DNA of 64,000 nucleotides from Phormidesmis priestleyi ULC007 (GTDB taxonomy: Bacteria > Cyanobacteriota > Cyanobacteriia > Leptolyngbyales > Leptolyngbyaceae), in assembly GCF_001895925.1 (NCBI RefSeq), contig NZ_MPPI01000023.1:1-64000 (forward strand). The letters are read 5' to 3'. Shown here in pieces: positions 19,204-26,632 of the stretch. The notes under the pieces are model-generated. The model searched no databases, was not told where the DNA came from, and worked only from the letters and a program-made list of their open reading frames with translations. How positions within the stretch are numbered: the stretch's first letter is position 1; each line of letters begins with the position of its first letter. A program made the translations under genes and the position numbers.

Positions 19204-20451
19204 GTGAGCTTAAAATTCAGCGTTATTACCCCTTCATACTCCCAAGGTCGTTTCATTGAACGCACCATTCAGAGCGTCTTAAAACAAGATGCTGATATTG
19301 AGTATGTCATCTGTGACGGTGGCAGTAAAGATGAAACGGTGGAGATTTTGAAGCGGTATGAAGATCGACTGCGCTGGGTGTCGGAACCCGATCGCGGGCA
19401 GTCAGATGCCGTTAATAAAGGCCTTGCTATGACTAAGGGCGAGATCATCGCCTGGATCAACTCCGATGACGTTTACTATTCAGGTGCTTTTAGGCAAGTT
19501 CAAGCAGTTTTTGAAGCGCATCCAGAGGTAGAAATTATCTACGGAAACGCCGATTATATTGATGAATACGATCGCCTGATTGAGCCTTATCCAACAGAAG
19601 CTTGGAACTATAAACGACTCACTAGAGTCTGTTATCTCTGTCAGCCTGCTGTGTTTTTCCGACGGAGTTTAGTCGAGAAGTATGGAAACTTAGATGTTGC
19701 CTTAGACTACTGCATGGATTATGAGTTGTGGTTGCGTTATGGAAAGCACATCAAATTCTACTATTTGCCTAAAAAACTAGCCGCTTCAAGACTGTATAAG
19801 ACCAACAAAACTCTAGGACAAAGACTCGCCGTTTGTACCGAAATCAACGATATGCTGCGTCGTGAGATTGGCATTGTTCCGAGCCACTGGATTTTCTGCT
19901 ACTCTCATGTGAAGTTAGATCAAACGTTGAAACTGGATCGAACCCAACCAGAACAGGAACGGCAGTTCATCAACGAATTAGTCAAAATTAGCTTCTGGTC
20001 ATACTGGCACTGGAAAAGTTTGATTTCTCCCAAAGCAATCACCAAAATTTTTCTTTGGTGGGTTGCTGCTAATGCGATCGTCCTCAAAACTCCAATTCGG
20101 AAGGGGCGAAGTGTGCTGAAAAGAGTTGCTCAACCCGTTTACGAAACTTTGACAAATCCTCTATATAAAAGAATCAAAAGCGAAGTAGTAAATGAAGTTC
20201 ATAATGAAGTTCATCAAGAGCTAAAACGGATTCGTCAAAATAATTTGGAGGCTCAGAAAACCCATTTAGAACTGCAAAGTCAACTTGCTCAAAAGCTAGC
20301 AGACGAATTAATTCACATTTATATGATCGTCATTGATGTAAAGCATCAACAATCAAACGAAAAGTTGAATGTCACTGTTCTCGATGAGTTAGCAAAGCTT
20401 CGTGAGAGCATTCAAGATTTGAGTATGACAAAGAACAATGACAGAGAATGA
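19204..20451 (+). CDS. family 2 glycosyltransferase with C-terminal coiled coil
   Basis: Inverting GT-A fold enzyme. FSVITPSYSQGRFIERTI opens the fold, EYVICDGGSKDETVE carries the nucleotide-binding Asp, and IAWINSDDVYYSG holds the metal-binding DxD-type motif (NSDD). The acceptor side follows, with DYCMDYELWLRYG as the likely catalytic-base region (ED-like). Beyond about residue 300 is a basic region and then about 90 residues of heptad-like sequence (SEVVNEVHNEVHQELKRIRQ), probably a coiled coil. The start is GTG 19204. The gene overlaps the next glycosyltransferase by 14 bp. The coiled coil may hold it in a complex with other glycan enzymes, which is inference. Confidence 0.88.
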   Translation: MSLKFSVITPSYSQGRFIERTIQSVLKQDADIEYVICDGGSKDETVEILKRYEDRLRWVSEPDRGQSDAVNKGLAMTKGEIIAWINSDDVYYSGAFRQVQAVFEAHPEVEIIYGNADYIDEYDRLIEPYPTEAWNYKRLTRVCYLCQPAVFFRRSLVEKYGNLDVALDYCMDYELWLRYGKHIKFYYLPKKLAASRLYKTNKTLGQRLAVCTEINDMLRREIGIVPSHWIFCYSHVKLDQTLKLDRTQPEQERQFINELVKISFWSYWHWKSLISPKAITKIFLWWVAANAIVLKTPIRKGRSVLKRVAQPVYETLTNPLYKRIKSEVVNEVHNEVHQELKRIRQNNLEAQKTHLELQSQLAQKLADELIHIYMIVIDVKHQQSNEKLNVTVLDELAKLRESIQDLSMTKNNDRE

Positions 20452-21370
20452 TCGTCTTCCAAAAGTTAGTATCGTTACGCCTTCTTATAACCAGGGAAAG
20501 TTCATTGAGAAAACGATCGCCAGCGTTGTAGCCCAGAGTTATTTGAACATTGAGTATGTTGTGGTAGATGGTCTCTCAACAGACGAAACGATATCGATTC
20601 TTGAGCGATATCAAGAATTAATCGACACCACAATTATTGAGGCAGATGAAGGTCAAACAGATGCTTTAAATAAAGGGTTTAAGTATTGCAGTGGTGATAT
20701 TATTGCCTATCTCAATTCTGATGATTGCTACGCCAACTCAGACACTATTGCCACCGTTGTAAACTACTTCAATCAGCACCCCGACGTTGACGTTCTCTAC
20801 GGGCAAAGGCATTCGATTGACGAAGACGGCTGTTTCCTTCACTGCGATCCTTATCGACCTTTCTCAGAGCAAAATTTTTATTTGAGCGACTTTATTCCCC
20901 AAGAATGTACATTTTGGAGAAGAAGCATCTTCGAGAAGGCGGGTGCTTACGTAGATACTGAATTTAAGTTTGCAATGGACTATGAACTATTTCTACGCTT
21001 TCTCAAGAACGGGGCGAAATTTCTAGCTATTCAAGAAGTGGTGGGATTGTTCAGAGAGTATCCCTCCCAAAAATCAGCTCACTTATGGCATTCAACAGGG
21101 CTTCCTGAAATTGCCAAATTGCATCAGCTTTATCTAGGAAGACAACTAGAAGAAACTGAAATGATTAACTATAATAAGGAGCATTTCTATAGAGTGAATC
21201 CAGGGCACTTTCCAGAAATTTTTGAGTTTTACGAAAACTTTTGGCACGTTCTGATTGCTCACAGAATCAATGTTCTTAAGCACAAGCCCATTGATGAATG
21301 GATGTTTCATATACAGGAAGTTCACCAAATTTTTAGCGATCGCAAAGCGCACAAACTTCTGGCTTTTTAG
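20438..21370 (+). CDS. family 2 glycosyltransferase
   Basis: A 310-aa GT-A glycosyltransferase closely related to the one upstream. It begins VSIVTPSYNQGKFIEKTIAS, has EYVVVDGLSTDETISIL, the IIAYLNSDDCYANSD metal-binding motif and KFAMDYELFLRFLKNG as the likely catalytic region. Its start lies inside the preceding gene (14-bp overlap), so the two are probably translated together. The pair looks like an old tandem duplication followed by divergence, with the coiled coil kept only in the first. It probably acts in assembly of the glycan exported by the ABC system at 13-15 kb. Confidence 0.88.
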   Translation: MTENDRLPKVSIVTPSYNQGKFIEKTIASVVAQSYLNIEYVVVDGLSTDETISILERYQELIDTTIIEADEGQTDALNKGFKYCSGDIIAYLNSDDCYANSDTIATVVNYFNQHPDVDVLYGQRHSIDEDGCFLHCDPYRPFSEQNFYLSDFIPQECTFWRRSIFEKAGAYVDTEFKFAMDYELFLRFLKNGAKFLAIQEVVGLFREYPSQKSAHLWHSTGLPEIAKLHQLYLGRQLEETEMINYNKEHFYRVNPGHFPEIFEFYENFWHVLIAHRINVLKHKPIDEWMFHIQEVHQIFSDRKAHKLLAF

Positions 21371-21385
21371 TCGATCGTTCAATCC

Positions 21386-21455
21386 GACGGGGCACGGCCT
21401 GCCATGCCCCTACGCTTTTTGTACAGGCATGGCACGGCATTGCCCTCATGCGGAT
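21386..21455. repeat. GGGGCACGGC..GCCATGCCCC-type intergenic repeat
   Basis: Palindromic intergenic repeats: a GGGGCACGGCCTGCCATGCC-like unit at about 21389-21409 with an inverted partner (GGCATGGCACGGCATTGCC) at about 21427. Related units are at 38811, 39490, 41423 and 44014. They lie outside genes and can form hairpins. Function is unknown; they look like REP-type sequences. The rest of the 185-bp spacer before the dehydratase gene shows nothing recognisable. Confidence 0.55.
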
Positions 21456-21555
21456 TTGTTACAGGAAGGTCGATCGCGCCCAAGTTTGAAGTTTTGGTAA
21501 AGAGGTCTGAATGTTGTACGTTTATGTGTAAACAGCTAAGTAGAGTTCAGCAAAC

Positions 21556-22536
21556 TTGAAAAAAGTGCAAAAAAAAGCTCTCATCACAGGACTCACAGGT
21601 CAAGACGGTTCATATCTAGCTGAACTTCTTTTGAGCAAAGGCTATCAAGTTTTTGGTCTGGTTCGTCGCTCTAGCTCTGGGAAGGTCGATCGCATTCGTC
21701 ATCTCTCTGGCGAAGTCACGATTCTCTCTGGCGATTTGCTCGATCAATGTTCGCTGATGGATGCGATCGAACAGTCTCAGCCCCACGAAATTTACAATCT
21801 GGCTTCTCAAAGTTATGTGCCCATCTCTTGGACTCAACCCGCACTCACGGCAGAATATACGGCTTTGGGAGTTTCTCGATTGTTAGAGTCGATTCGTCGC
21901 TGCCACCCTAGCTCACGGTTTTATCAGGCTTCGAGCAGTGAGGTGTTTGGCCAGCCCGACGAGTCTCCTCAAACTGAGCGAACAGCGTTCCGTCCTCGCA
22001 ACCCCTATGGAGTCGCTAAAGCCTACGCTCACTGGATGACCATCAACTACCGCCAGCAGTATGGTTTGTATACTTGCTGTGGAATCACCTATACTCACGA
22101 GTCGCCTCGCCGAGGCACAGAATTTGTGTTTCGCAAAATTACGCAGGGAGCCGCTCGGATCAAACTAGGGCTGGCAAGTGAGTTAAAACTGGGCAACTTA
22201 GAAGCGCGGCGCGATTGGTGTTATGCCAAAGATGCCGTTCATGCGATGTGGCTCATGCTTCAACAAGATCAGCCCGACGATTACATTATTGCCAGTGGTG
22301 AAACGCACTCGGTTAAAGAGCTTGTAGAGTGTGCGTTTGGATGTGTTGGGCTGCGCTGGCAAGACTATGTTTCGGTTGACCCGTCTTTTTATAGACCCGA
22401 CGAAGCCGTGCAATTGGTCGGTTCGATCGACAAAATCTGTAAGCAATTAAGCTGGCAGCCTCAATATCCGTTTGAGCAGTTGGTGGAGTTGATGGTTGAC
22501 CACGATCTCAAAGAACTGACAGACCGCAAAGCCTAG
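21556..22536 (+). CDS. gmd: GDP-mannose 4,6-dehydratase
   Basis: Short-chain dehydrogenase/reductase converting GDP-mannose to GDP-4-keto-6-deoxymannose, precursor of GDP-fucose, GDP-rhamnose and related sugars. NADP-binding glycine motif ALITGLTGQDGSYLAELLL is at the N-terminus. FGLVRRSSSGKVDRI is typical of Gmd, ASSSEVFG holds the catalytic Ser/Thr and Glu, and NPYGVAKAYAHW holds the Tyr/Lys pair. ESPRRGTEFVFRKI and YRPDEAVQLVGS complete the family pattern. At 326 aa it is slightly short. The start is uncertain: TTG 21556 or GTG 21565. No GDP-fucose synthase or GDP-rhamnose reductase gene lies in the window, so the final sugar is not known. Confidence 0.9.
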   Translation: MKKVQKKALITGLTGQDGSYLAELLLSKGYQVFGLVRRSSSGKVDRIRHLSGEVTILSGDLLDQCSLMDAIEQSQPHEIYNLASQSYVPISWTQPALTAEYTALGVSRLLESIRRCHPSSRFYQASSSEVFGQPDESPQTERTAFRPRNPYGVAKAYAHWMTINYRQQYGLYTCCGITYTHESPRRGTEFVFRKITQGAARIKLGLASELKLGNLEARRDWCYAKDAVHAMWLMLQQDQPDDYIIASGETHSVKELVECAFGCVGLRWQDYVSVDPSFYRPDEAVQLVGSIDKICKQLSWQPQYPFEQLVELMVDHDLKELTDRKA

Positions 22537-22568
22537 AATGGTGACTTGATCAGAAAGTTTTTTGAACG

Positions 22569-23720
22569 ATGTTGAAGATTACGATCGATGCCACTCCGTT
22601 GTTGCCAAAACCCAGTGGCATCGGGTTATATGTTGCGGGGTTAGTTCAGGCATTAGAGAGCTTGAAATCTGAGGAAGCTTTTGAGCTAGATGTAGTTTAT
22701 CAACCAGGGCTAAAAAACTGGTTGAAGGGTAATCTTTCGTTTCCAGAACATCTTAGAAGTTATTCAAACCTCCGATTATTTCCGTTTCCGGTCAGACTAA
22801 CCAATTCTTTTGTTCAATTTCCTGGCTTATTCATTCCTTATTTTGAACGCTGTTTTGGCGCTCCAGATATTGTGCATGGAACAAACTACACTGTTTTTCC
22901 GTTTCGGCACAGTCAGCGAGTGATGACTATCTATGATTTGACGTTTATTCGCTATCCTCACTACACAAATTCGACGGTTGGCGCTTATGCGGAGCGAGTT
23001 AAAAAATGTCTCCAGTGGACAGATTTAATCTTCACGATCTCGCAAAGTTCTAAAAACGATATTGTCGATTATCTAGGAGTGAATCCTGACAAAATTTGTG
23101 TAACTCCTTTAGCAAGTCGATATAGCGTTGATCCTAGCTTTAATTGTTCGCCAAAAGAGTCTATCCATTACGATTTTTCAAAGCCTTATATTTTATTTGT
23201 GAGCACGATCGAGCCTCGCAAAAATATTATTAATCTGATAGAAGCTTTCGATTATTTAAAGCAAAAATACCGCCTTGATCATGACCTGATATTAATTGGT
23301 CAGAAAGGATGGTTATATGAGCCAATCTTTGAGCGAATGGCGCGATCGCCCTACCAAAAATCAATTCATCATTTGAGCTATCTCTCTGATCAGCTAGTTG
23401 CTTTGTTCTATTCTAAAGCGGATGTTTTTGTCTACCCTTCTTACTATGAAGGGTTTGGAATGCCTGTTTTAGAAGCCATGACTCTAGGCGCACCCGTGGT
23501 CACTGCAAACACTTCTTCACTGCCTGAAGTTGCAGGCGATGCGGCGCTTTTTGTTGAGCCAAATGATGTGACTGGTTTAGCAGAGGCAATTTTACGGGTG
23601 GTCAGCGATTCTCACCTGCGGAATGAGTTGATCCAGAAGGGGCGCGATCGAGCGAGGTGCTATTCTTGGGAAAATACTGCCAGAGAAACGCTAAAAGCTT
23701 ATAAACTGCTAATGTCGTAA
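22569..23720 (+). CDS. glycosyltransferase family 4 (mannosyltransferase-like)
   Basis: A 383-aa GT-B enzyme. The N-terminal acceptor domain starts ITIDATPLLPKPSGIGLYVAG, the loop form common in GT4 mannosyltransferases, and VMTIYDLTFIRYP follows. The donor side has ILFVSTIEPRKNI, the hallmark LFVSTxEPRKN stretch, then YYEGFGMPVLEAMTLGAPVV with the EX7E pair and SSLPEVAGDAALFVEP. It lies 32 bp after gmd and 12 bp before the next GT4 gene. Because gmd precedes it, a deoxyhexose or mannose donor is plausible, but this is inference. Confidence 0.9.
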   Translation: MLKITIDATPLLPKPSGIGLYVAGLVQALESLKSEEAFELDVVYQPGLKNWLKGNLSFPEHLRSYSNLRLFPFPVRLTNSFVQFPGLFIPYFERCFGAPDIVHGTNYTVFPFRHSQRVMTIYDLTFIRYPHYTNSTVGAYAERVKKCLQWTDLIFTISQSSKNDIVDYLGVNPDKICVTPLASRYSVDPSFNCSPKESIHYDFSKPYILFVSTIEPRKNIINLIEAFDYLKQKYRLDHDLILIGQKGWLYEPIFERMARSPYQKSIHHLSYLSDQLVALFYSKADVFVYPSYYEGFGMPVLEAMTLGAPVVTANTSSLPEVAGDAALFVEPNDVTGLAEAILRVVSDSHLRNELIQKGRDRARCYSWENTARETLKAYKLLMS

Positions 23721-23732
23721 ATTGTTCAGGTC

Positions 23733-24806
23733 GTGTTTGATCAGCTACTCATCAACCTGTCTTTTTTAGCAGATAAACCCACAGGCCACACCGTCTATGC
23801 CAAAAATTTACTTCCTGGCTTGAGAAGTTTAAACCCGATATTGCTAACTTCGCAAAGTTTTCCTGATCATCGTTGTTACTCAATTCCTGATAATTTGACC
23901 CCCGATCAAGGAAGTAAAGGGCATCTTTCACGGCTTTTGTGGACTCAACTTAAGCTACCAAACCTTTACAAAAAGCTGAAAGCGAGTCTGTTATTTTCTC
24001 CCATTCCTGAAGCTCCACTTTTCACCAATCTTCGTTATGTGGTCACATTGCATGACTTGATTCCGCTTCGGTTTCCAAGGGCTTCATCTCCTCTAACGCC
24101 TTATTTCAAATATTATGTTCCTCAGGTGTTATCTCAAGCCGAACAGATTATTTGTGATTCTGAAGCGACTGCAACAGATGCCATAAATTTCTTTGACATT
24201 TCCGTTAAAAAAACCACGGTGATTCCCTTAGCTTATGATGCTGATCATTTTCGCTGTTTAGATTTACCAACGCGCAATTATTTCTTATATTTGGGTCGCC
24301 ATGATGCTTATAAAAACCTGCAACGAGTGATCAAAGCCTTTTCAAAACTGCCCAATCACTCTAGTTACGAGCTTTGGATCGCAGGGCCCTCTGATCAGCG
24401 CCACACTCCAATTTTAGTGAATCAGATCGCTAGCTTGGGTTTGACCGAGCAAGTTAAGTTTTTGAGTTATGTCCCTTATGACGAGTTGCCGATCGTGTTA
24501 AATCAAGCGATCGCGCTCGTGTTTCCAAGTTTGTGGGAGGGATTTGGTTTGCCGATTTTAGAAGCTATGGCCTGTGGAACCCCGGTGATCACCTCAAATC
24601 TGTCATCAATGCCAGAAGTCACGGGAGAAGCCGCGCTGTTGGTTGATCCCTATAATGTGGGAGCGATCGCCGATGCTCTACGCCAAGTCAGTAGCGACTC
24701 CAACTTGAGAACCCACTTACGTCAACTCAGCCTCGACAGAGCCAGTCAATTTAGTTGGGCAAAGACCGCAGACGCAACGGCTACCATTCTCAAGCAATTT
24801 CTGTAA
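23733..24806 (+). CDS. glycosyltransferase family 4
   Basis: Second GT4 enzyme of the tandem pair (357 aa), starting at GTG 23733. It keeps [54 protein letters not shown] with the EX7E residues, and [16 protein letters not shown]. It is the last plus-strand gene of the glycan island; the next two genes are on the opposite strand. It probably transfers a sugar to the same glycan as the neighbouring enzymes. Donor and acceptor are unknown. Confidence 0.9.
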   Translation: MFDQLLINLSFLADKPTGHTVYAKNLLPGLRSLNPILLTSQSFPDHRCYSIPDNLTPDQGSKGHLSRLLWTQLKLPNLYKKLKASLLFSPIPEAPLFTNLRYVVTLHDLIPLRFPRASSPLTPYFKYYVPQVLSQAEQIICDSEATATDAINFFDISVKKTTVIPLAYDADHFRCLDLPTRNYFLYLGRHDAYKNLQRVIKAFSKLPNHSSYELWIAGPSDQRHTPILVNQIASLGLTEQVKFLSYVPYDELPIVLNQAIALVFPSLWEGFGLPILEAMACGTPVITSNLSSMPEVTGEAALLVDPYNVGAIADALRQVSSDSNLRTHLRQLSLDRASQFSWAKTADATATILKQFL

Positions 24807-24832
24807 ATAGGTTTTAGAACTGAACCGCCGCT

Positions 24833-25201
24833 CTAATCTCGTGAGATTAAAAGAATAACGCCACAAATAATCAACCCCATACCTGCAACGCGAGTCAGCG
24901 GAATTGGCTCGTCAAAAATAAATTTGCCCATCAGAACGGCAAAGATATATTGCAGAGCCACCGCCGGGCCCAAAACGCTTAGTTTCACACGAGTCAGCAG
25001 CAAGATATAGAGAACTGCGCCAACCCCATAGAAAACCAGACCGATCAAAAGTTCAGGCGTTGTGGCAATGCTAAGGACGTGACCCAGAAAGTTTCCAGTG
25101 TTTACTCGTCCTAGCTTTTGCGCTCCTGTCTTTAAAAAAAACTGTCCGGCTGTGCCTGCGGCGATCGACATCAAAAAGAAAGCAAACTCTTGAAAGGTCA
25201 C
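24833..25201 (-). CDS. small EamA/SMR-like membrane protein
   Basis: A 122-aa protein with four membrane helices, the size of a half-transporter in the drug/metabolite superfamily. Helix 1 carries SIAAGTAGQFFLKTGAQKLG and the C-terminal part has LQYIFAVLMGKFIFDEPIPL and VAGMGLIICGVILLI, both typical of EamA/SMR proteins. Such proteins work as dimers. Some (ArnE/ArnF) flip undecaprenyl-linked sugars, which would suit a gene next to glycosyltransferases, but a general metabolite or drug exporter is equally possible. It is 99 bp from the alcohol dehydrogenase on the same strand. Confidence 0.78.
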   Translation of the reverse strand: MTFQEFAFFLMSIAAGTAGQFFLKTGAQKLGRVNTGNFLGHVLSIATTPELLIGLVFYGVGAVLYILLLTRVKLSVLGPAVALQYIFAVLMGKFIFDEPIPLTRVAGMGLIICGVILLISRD

Positions 25202-25300
25202 GAGAAATCCTTCGGTGAGACTTTATTGAATGGGTTCGAGTCAGAGATTTCAAGACCTAGGAAAATATCTTAAAATCTCCGAGAACTATAACTCAAACAG

Positions 25301-26347
25301 TTAGGGAAAAATCAGAATTTTGTAGGTTTCTGGCGTTGGAGTGATTGCCCGATCGACCGCCATTGCCAAATCTTTGAGCGGGTAGCGATCGCTGATCAGC
25401 GCATCGACATCAATTCGACGGTTAAACACAATCTCTGCCGCCAGTGATTGCACTCGATAAGACGAACTATAGCTGCCCATCAAATCAATTTCTCGGCGAT
25501 ATAAAATATTGGGATTAATCGGAATCTCCAACTCATCAGGAAACTCTGCAAAAAAGAGAATTTTGCCGCCTTTACGAGTGCAATCCAATGCTTGAAAAAA
25601 AGCTTTGTCACTGGGAACCGCCAGCAAACTGACATCTACGCCCATGCCCTGAGTCAGTGAGTGAATTTTATTCACTAGATTTGGGTCACGAGCATCGAAT
25701 GCGGCATCGGCTCCGACATTGAGGGCTTTTTCCATCCGAGAGGGCATCAGATCGGTGGAGATTGCCCGCGCTCCAAAATATTTCACCAACATGATGAACA
25801 TGAGTCCGATCGGGCCTGCACCCGTCACCAAAACGGTTTGACCTGGAGCAATTTGCGCTTTTTTGACGGCCTTTAAACAGCAATTGGTCGGTTCTACAAA
25901 ACTGGCTTGCTCAAAGGTCACATCGTCGGGAATGATCATCAGTCCCCCGTTGCGAACAATGTGACCGGGGACTTTCACATACTCGGCAAAGCCGCCACCG
26001 CTGGGCGCAAATCCGGCTGTGGTCGTGATGTTTTTGTAGACCTCACACATTGAGAAATTTTCGTTAAGGCAGTAAGCGCAGTGCATACAGGGAATGTGAT
26101 GTAGGACGACGACACGATCGCCCATCTGCCATTTTTGCACCTCAGACCCGATGGCAGCGATCGTGCCAGCAGTCTCGTGTCCAAAAATTCGCGGCGGCTC
26201 ATAAAGCGGATATTTGATCTTCTTAATATCCGACTGACACAAGCCTACGACCTGAACCTGCACTAAAACCTCATCTGCTCCGATCTCTGGCAGTGGCACC
26301 TCTTCATAACTTAGTTGGTCAACTCCCCGAAATACCTGCGCTTTCAT
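25301..26347 (-). CDS. zinc-dependent alcohol/polyol dehydrogenase (MDR family)
   Basis: A 348-aa medium-chain dehydrogenase. Catalytic zinc ligands are suggested by GLCQSD (Cys about 37), GHETAG (His-Glu about 57) and FVEPTNC. The structural zinc loop has four Cys residues in CMHCAYCLNENFSMC. The Rossmann motif is VLVTGAGPIGLMF, followed by STDLMPSRM. This pattern is closest to sorbitol, threonine or galactitol-1-phosphate dehydrogenase-like proteins acting on a sugar alcohol or secondary alcohol with NAD(P). The substrate is unknown. Being beside the glycan island it might act on an activated sugar, but no motif supports that. Confidence 0.88.
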   Translation of the reverse strand: MKAQVFRGVDQLSYEEVPLPEIGADEVLVQVQVVGLCQSDIKKIKYPLYEPPRIFGHETAGTIAAIGSEVQKWQMGDRVVVLHHIPCMHCAYCLNENFSMCEVYKNITTTAGFAPSGGGFAEYVKVPGHIVRNGGLMIIPDDVTFEQASFVEPTNCCLKAVKKAQIAPGQTVLVTGAGPIGLMFIMLVKYFGARAISTDLMPSRMEKALNVGADAAFDARDPNLVNKIHSLTQGMGVDVSLLAVPSDKAFFQALDCTRKGGKILFFAEFPDELEIPINPNILYRREIDLMGSYSSSYRVQSLAAEIVFNRRIDVDALISDRYPLKDLAMAVDRAITPTPETYKILIFP

Positions 26348-26430
26348 CAGTCAAATCCCTTGAATAACTCTCCGATAGTGACTTTACCATTAGCGAGAGA
26401 GCCGCATGAATATGAGGTAATAAAGAGAAG

Positions 26431-26577
26431 ACCCTCATCCCCAACCCTGTTCCTGCATTGGCATAGTTTCCCGGACATTCAAGATAATCGCTTCTCCCCA
26501 AGGAGAAGCGAGAAGGGAGAAAATTAGGCTCTGGTCCCCCTCTCGCCCTTGTGGGAGAGGGGCTGGGGGAGGGGTAA
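26431..26577. repeat. CCCTCATCCCCAACCC / GGGAGAGGGG-type repeat
   Basis: A 147-bp intergenic repeat between the dehydrogenase and Pnkp genes. It contains hairpin arms such as CTTCTCCCCAAGGAGAAG and CCCCTCTCGCCCTTGTGGGAGAGGGG, and starts ACCCTCATCCCCAACCC. A related copy, interrupted by a MITE, is at 62706-62960. The start of the repeat is separated from the first hairpin by about 40 bp of unrelated sequence (26452-26490), so this copy may itself be interrupted or degenerate. No coding frame here looks real. Confidence 0.6.
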
Positions 26578-26632
26578 AGTCTCTCGCGACAATGAAACTG
26601 CCCTACGTCGGATTGAACTATCTCGGCTTGGC

